A stretch of DNA of 7,786 bases from NCBI GenBank assembly GCA_937925775.1, contig CALAMM010000071.1, positions 1-7,786 of the forward strand. The letters run 5' to 3'. The notes under the pieces were generated by a model. That model did not search any database. It saw only the letters and a list, made by a program, of their open reading frames with translations, and was not told the origin of the DNA. Each line of letters starts with the position of its first letter. Position 1 is the stretch's first letter. A program made the position numbers and the translations under genes. This DNA comes from an uncultured Fimbriimonadales bacterium (GTDB lineage Bacteria > Armatimonadota > Fimbriimonadia > Fimbriimonadales > GBS-DC). Positions 6,597-7,786 of the stretch are shown piece after piece.

Positions 6597-6602
6597 CCTG
6601 AT

Positions 6603-7616
6603 GTGCGGTACATTTTGGGCATTGAGACCAGTTGCGACGAGACGGCGGCTGCGGTGCTGGAGGGGCGCAGGGTGCGTTCCAGCATCACGGCGACGCAGGC
6701 GCCGCTGCATGCGCAGTGGGGCGGCGTGGTCCCCGAAGCTGCCGCGCGTCAGCATGTGGAGCGATTGAACCCTGTATTGCAGCAAGCGTTGGAGGAGGCG
6801 GGTGTCGCGCTGGGGCAGATAGATGCTTTTGCCGTCACGAACCGTCCGGGACTGGTGGGCGCGCTGGTGGTGGGGCTTGCCGCAGCCAAAGCGCTCGCGT
6901 TCGCCCTGCAAAAGCCGTTCGTCGGCGTGAACCATTTAGAGGGGCATCTCTACTCGGCGTTCCTAACGGAGCCTGACGCAGAGATCCCGTTCCCCCATCT
7001 GACGCTCATCGTATCGGGCGGGCACACCGAGCTCATCCTTGCGCATGGACACGGCGATTACACCCTACTGGGGCATACTTTGGACGACGCCGCAGGCGAG
7101 GCGTTCGATAAAACGGCCCGCCTACTGGGGTTGGGCTATCCTGGCGGCCCCGCGATTGACCAGTGGGCACGCCACGGCGACCCGAACGCTTTCGCCTTCC
7201 CCCGCGCGCGCGTGGAAGGGTGGCACTTCAGCTTCAGTGGCTTGAAAACCGCCGTGCGTCGTGAAGTGGAGCGACTGCAGGCACAAAACGCGCTAAACGA
7301 AACCACTCTCAGCGACCTATGCGCCTCCTTTCAACAGGCAGTGCTGGATATGCTTATCGAGAAGACGCTTGCGGCAGCACAAGCACACAGGATCGAGACG
7401 CTGACGGTCGTGGGTGGCGTCGCGGCAAACTCGGCGCTGCAGATGCAGATGCGTGCAGCATGCCACCAAGCAGGCGTGAATCTCAAAATCCCGCCCCCGC
7501 ACTACTGCACCGACAACGCCGCGATGATCGCGCTGGCAGGCTATTTCCGCTTGCTGGCGGGTGAACGCGCTGATTACGACCTCGACGCCTACGCCAACGC
7601 GCCGCTGGGCAGTTAA
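6603..7616 (+). CDS. tsaD: tRNA N6-adenosine threonylcarbamoyltransferase TsaD (YgjD/Kae1/Gcp)
   Basis: TsaD transfers the threonylcarbamoyl group from threonylcarbamoyl-AMP to A37 of tRNAs that read ANN codons, giving t6A, in a cytoplasmic complex with TsaB and TsaE. At 337 residues it is full length. Family features in order are GIETSCDETAAAV (6-18), the metal-binding NHLEGH with His111 and His115, VSGGHTELI, GEAFDKTARLLGLGYPGG, FSFSGLKTAV, VVGGVAANSAL, and CTDNAAMIAL with the third metal ligand Asp304. The start is GTG at 6603. An ATG two bases earlier is in another frame and would not give the conserved N-terminus. It begins seven bases after the end of the sensor gene and has its own -10 box. 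The partners tsaB, tsaC and tsaE are not in the window. Its stop overlaps that of the opposing glycosyltransferase gene. Confidence 0.97.
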   Translation: MRYILGIETSCDETAAAVLEGRRVRSSITATQAPLHAQWGGVVPEAAARQHVERLNPVLQQALEEAGVALGQIDAFAVTNRPGLVGALVVGLAAAKALAFALQKPFVGVNHLEGHLYSAFLTEPDAEIPFPHLTLIVSGGHTELILAHGHGDYTLLGHTLDDAAGEAFDKTARLLGLGYPGGPAIDQWARHGDPNAFAFPRARVEGWHFSFSGLKTAVRREVERLQAQNALNETTLSDLCASFQQAVLDMLIEKTLAAAQAHRIETLTVVGGVAANSALQMQMRAACHQAGVNLKIPPPHYCTDNAAMIALAGYFRLLAGERADYDLDAYANAPLGS

Positions 7617-7786
7617 TCCAGCTGGGGGTGCGAAGCGCGCCAGACGCGCCACGCGAATCGAGGTAGGTTGCGCACTTTTTTAATCTTACGCGGGTCTTGA
7701 ATCAATCGCCAGAGCCACTCGCACCCTGTGCGTTGCATCCAGCGGGGCGCGCGTTTGACCACGCCGGCATACACATCGAAGCTGCC
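7613..7786 (-). CDS. WecG/TagA/CpsF family glycosyltransferase (GT26), C-terminal 57 residues, partial
   Basis: An open frame enters from the right edge and ends at TAA (7615-7613). The 57 visible residues begin GSFDVYAGVVKRAPRWMQ and continue with RTGCEWLWRLIQDPRKIKK, then an arginine/tryptophan-rich tail. The GxxFDxxAGxxxRAPxWMQxxGxEWLxRLxxxPxR pattern is the C-terminal hallmark of the WecG/TagA/CpsF family. These enzymes add ManNAc, ManNAcA or a related sugar to undecaprenyl-diphosphate-linked GlcNAc for teichoic acid, enterobacterial common antigen or capsule-like polymers. The donor sugar and the catalytic N-terminal part lie outside the window. It converges on tsaD with the two stop codons overlapping, so no terminator fits between them. 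Confidence 0.85.
   Translation of the reverse strand, partial: GSFDVYAGVVKRAPRWMQRTGCEWLWRLIQDPRKIKKVRNLPRFAWRVWRASHPQLD

Noticed and set aside
6601..6768. ATG at 6601 as start of a gene
   Set aside because: It is in a different frame from tsaD. Only the GTG at 6603 gives the conserved GIETSCDET N-terminus.

Overview
The window is a compact, roughly 60% GC bacterial chromosome segment with eight protein genes and almost no non-coding DNA. I see no mobile elements, RNA genes or CRISPR. The content is a membrane Ser/Thr kinase with TPRs, menaquinone-type MenG/UbiE, a long-chain prenyl synthase, RodA, TsaD and the end of a WecG/TagA/CpsF glycosyltransferase. This suggests a free-living, peptidoglycan-walled, menaquinone-using bacterium. 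The degenerate kinase style and the start-codon-proximal -10 boxes lead me to suspect Armatimonadota (Fimbriimonadales-like) or another deep-branching group, but this is a low-confidence guess from sequence style, not a measured placement.

Layout. Left (56-1753, +): a transmembrane Ser/Thr protein kinase with a Pro-rich linker and C-terminal TPRs. Centre (1764-5603, all minus): a gene string transcribed right to left, menG/ubiE -> polyprenyl diphosphate synthase -> HAD-IIA (NagD-like) phosphatase -> rodA. The first two overlap by the four bases ATGA, the third starts 2 nt after the second stops, and rodA follows a 68-nt gap with its own -10 box. Right (5687-7616, +): a two-TM, HAMP-like orphan sensor protein diverging from menG, then tsaD. 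At the right edge (7613-7786, minus) is the 3' end of a GT26 glycosyltransferase whose stop codon overlaps that of tsaD.

How the genes work together. menG and the prenyl synthase supply the last methylation and the isoprenoid tail of menaquinone, an arrangement reminiscent of the Bacillus menG-hepT genes. RodA polymerises glycan strands and the glycosyltransferase builds a surface polymer, so lipid carriers and envelope synthesis are a common theme. TsaD is the universal tRNA t6A enzyme.

The main pattern beyond the gene list is that five of the eight genes (kinase, rodA, menG, sensor, tsaD) carry a GGTATAAT-like box 6-12 nt before the start codon with no usable Shine-Dalgarno. The two genes coupled inside the operon lack it, and the start of the eighth lies outside the window. 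This predicts leaderless or nearly leaderless mRNAs and also fixes several non-ATG starts.
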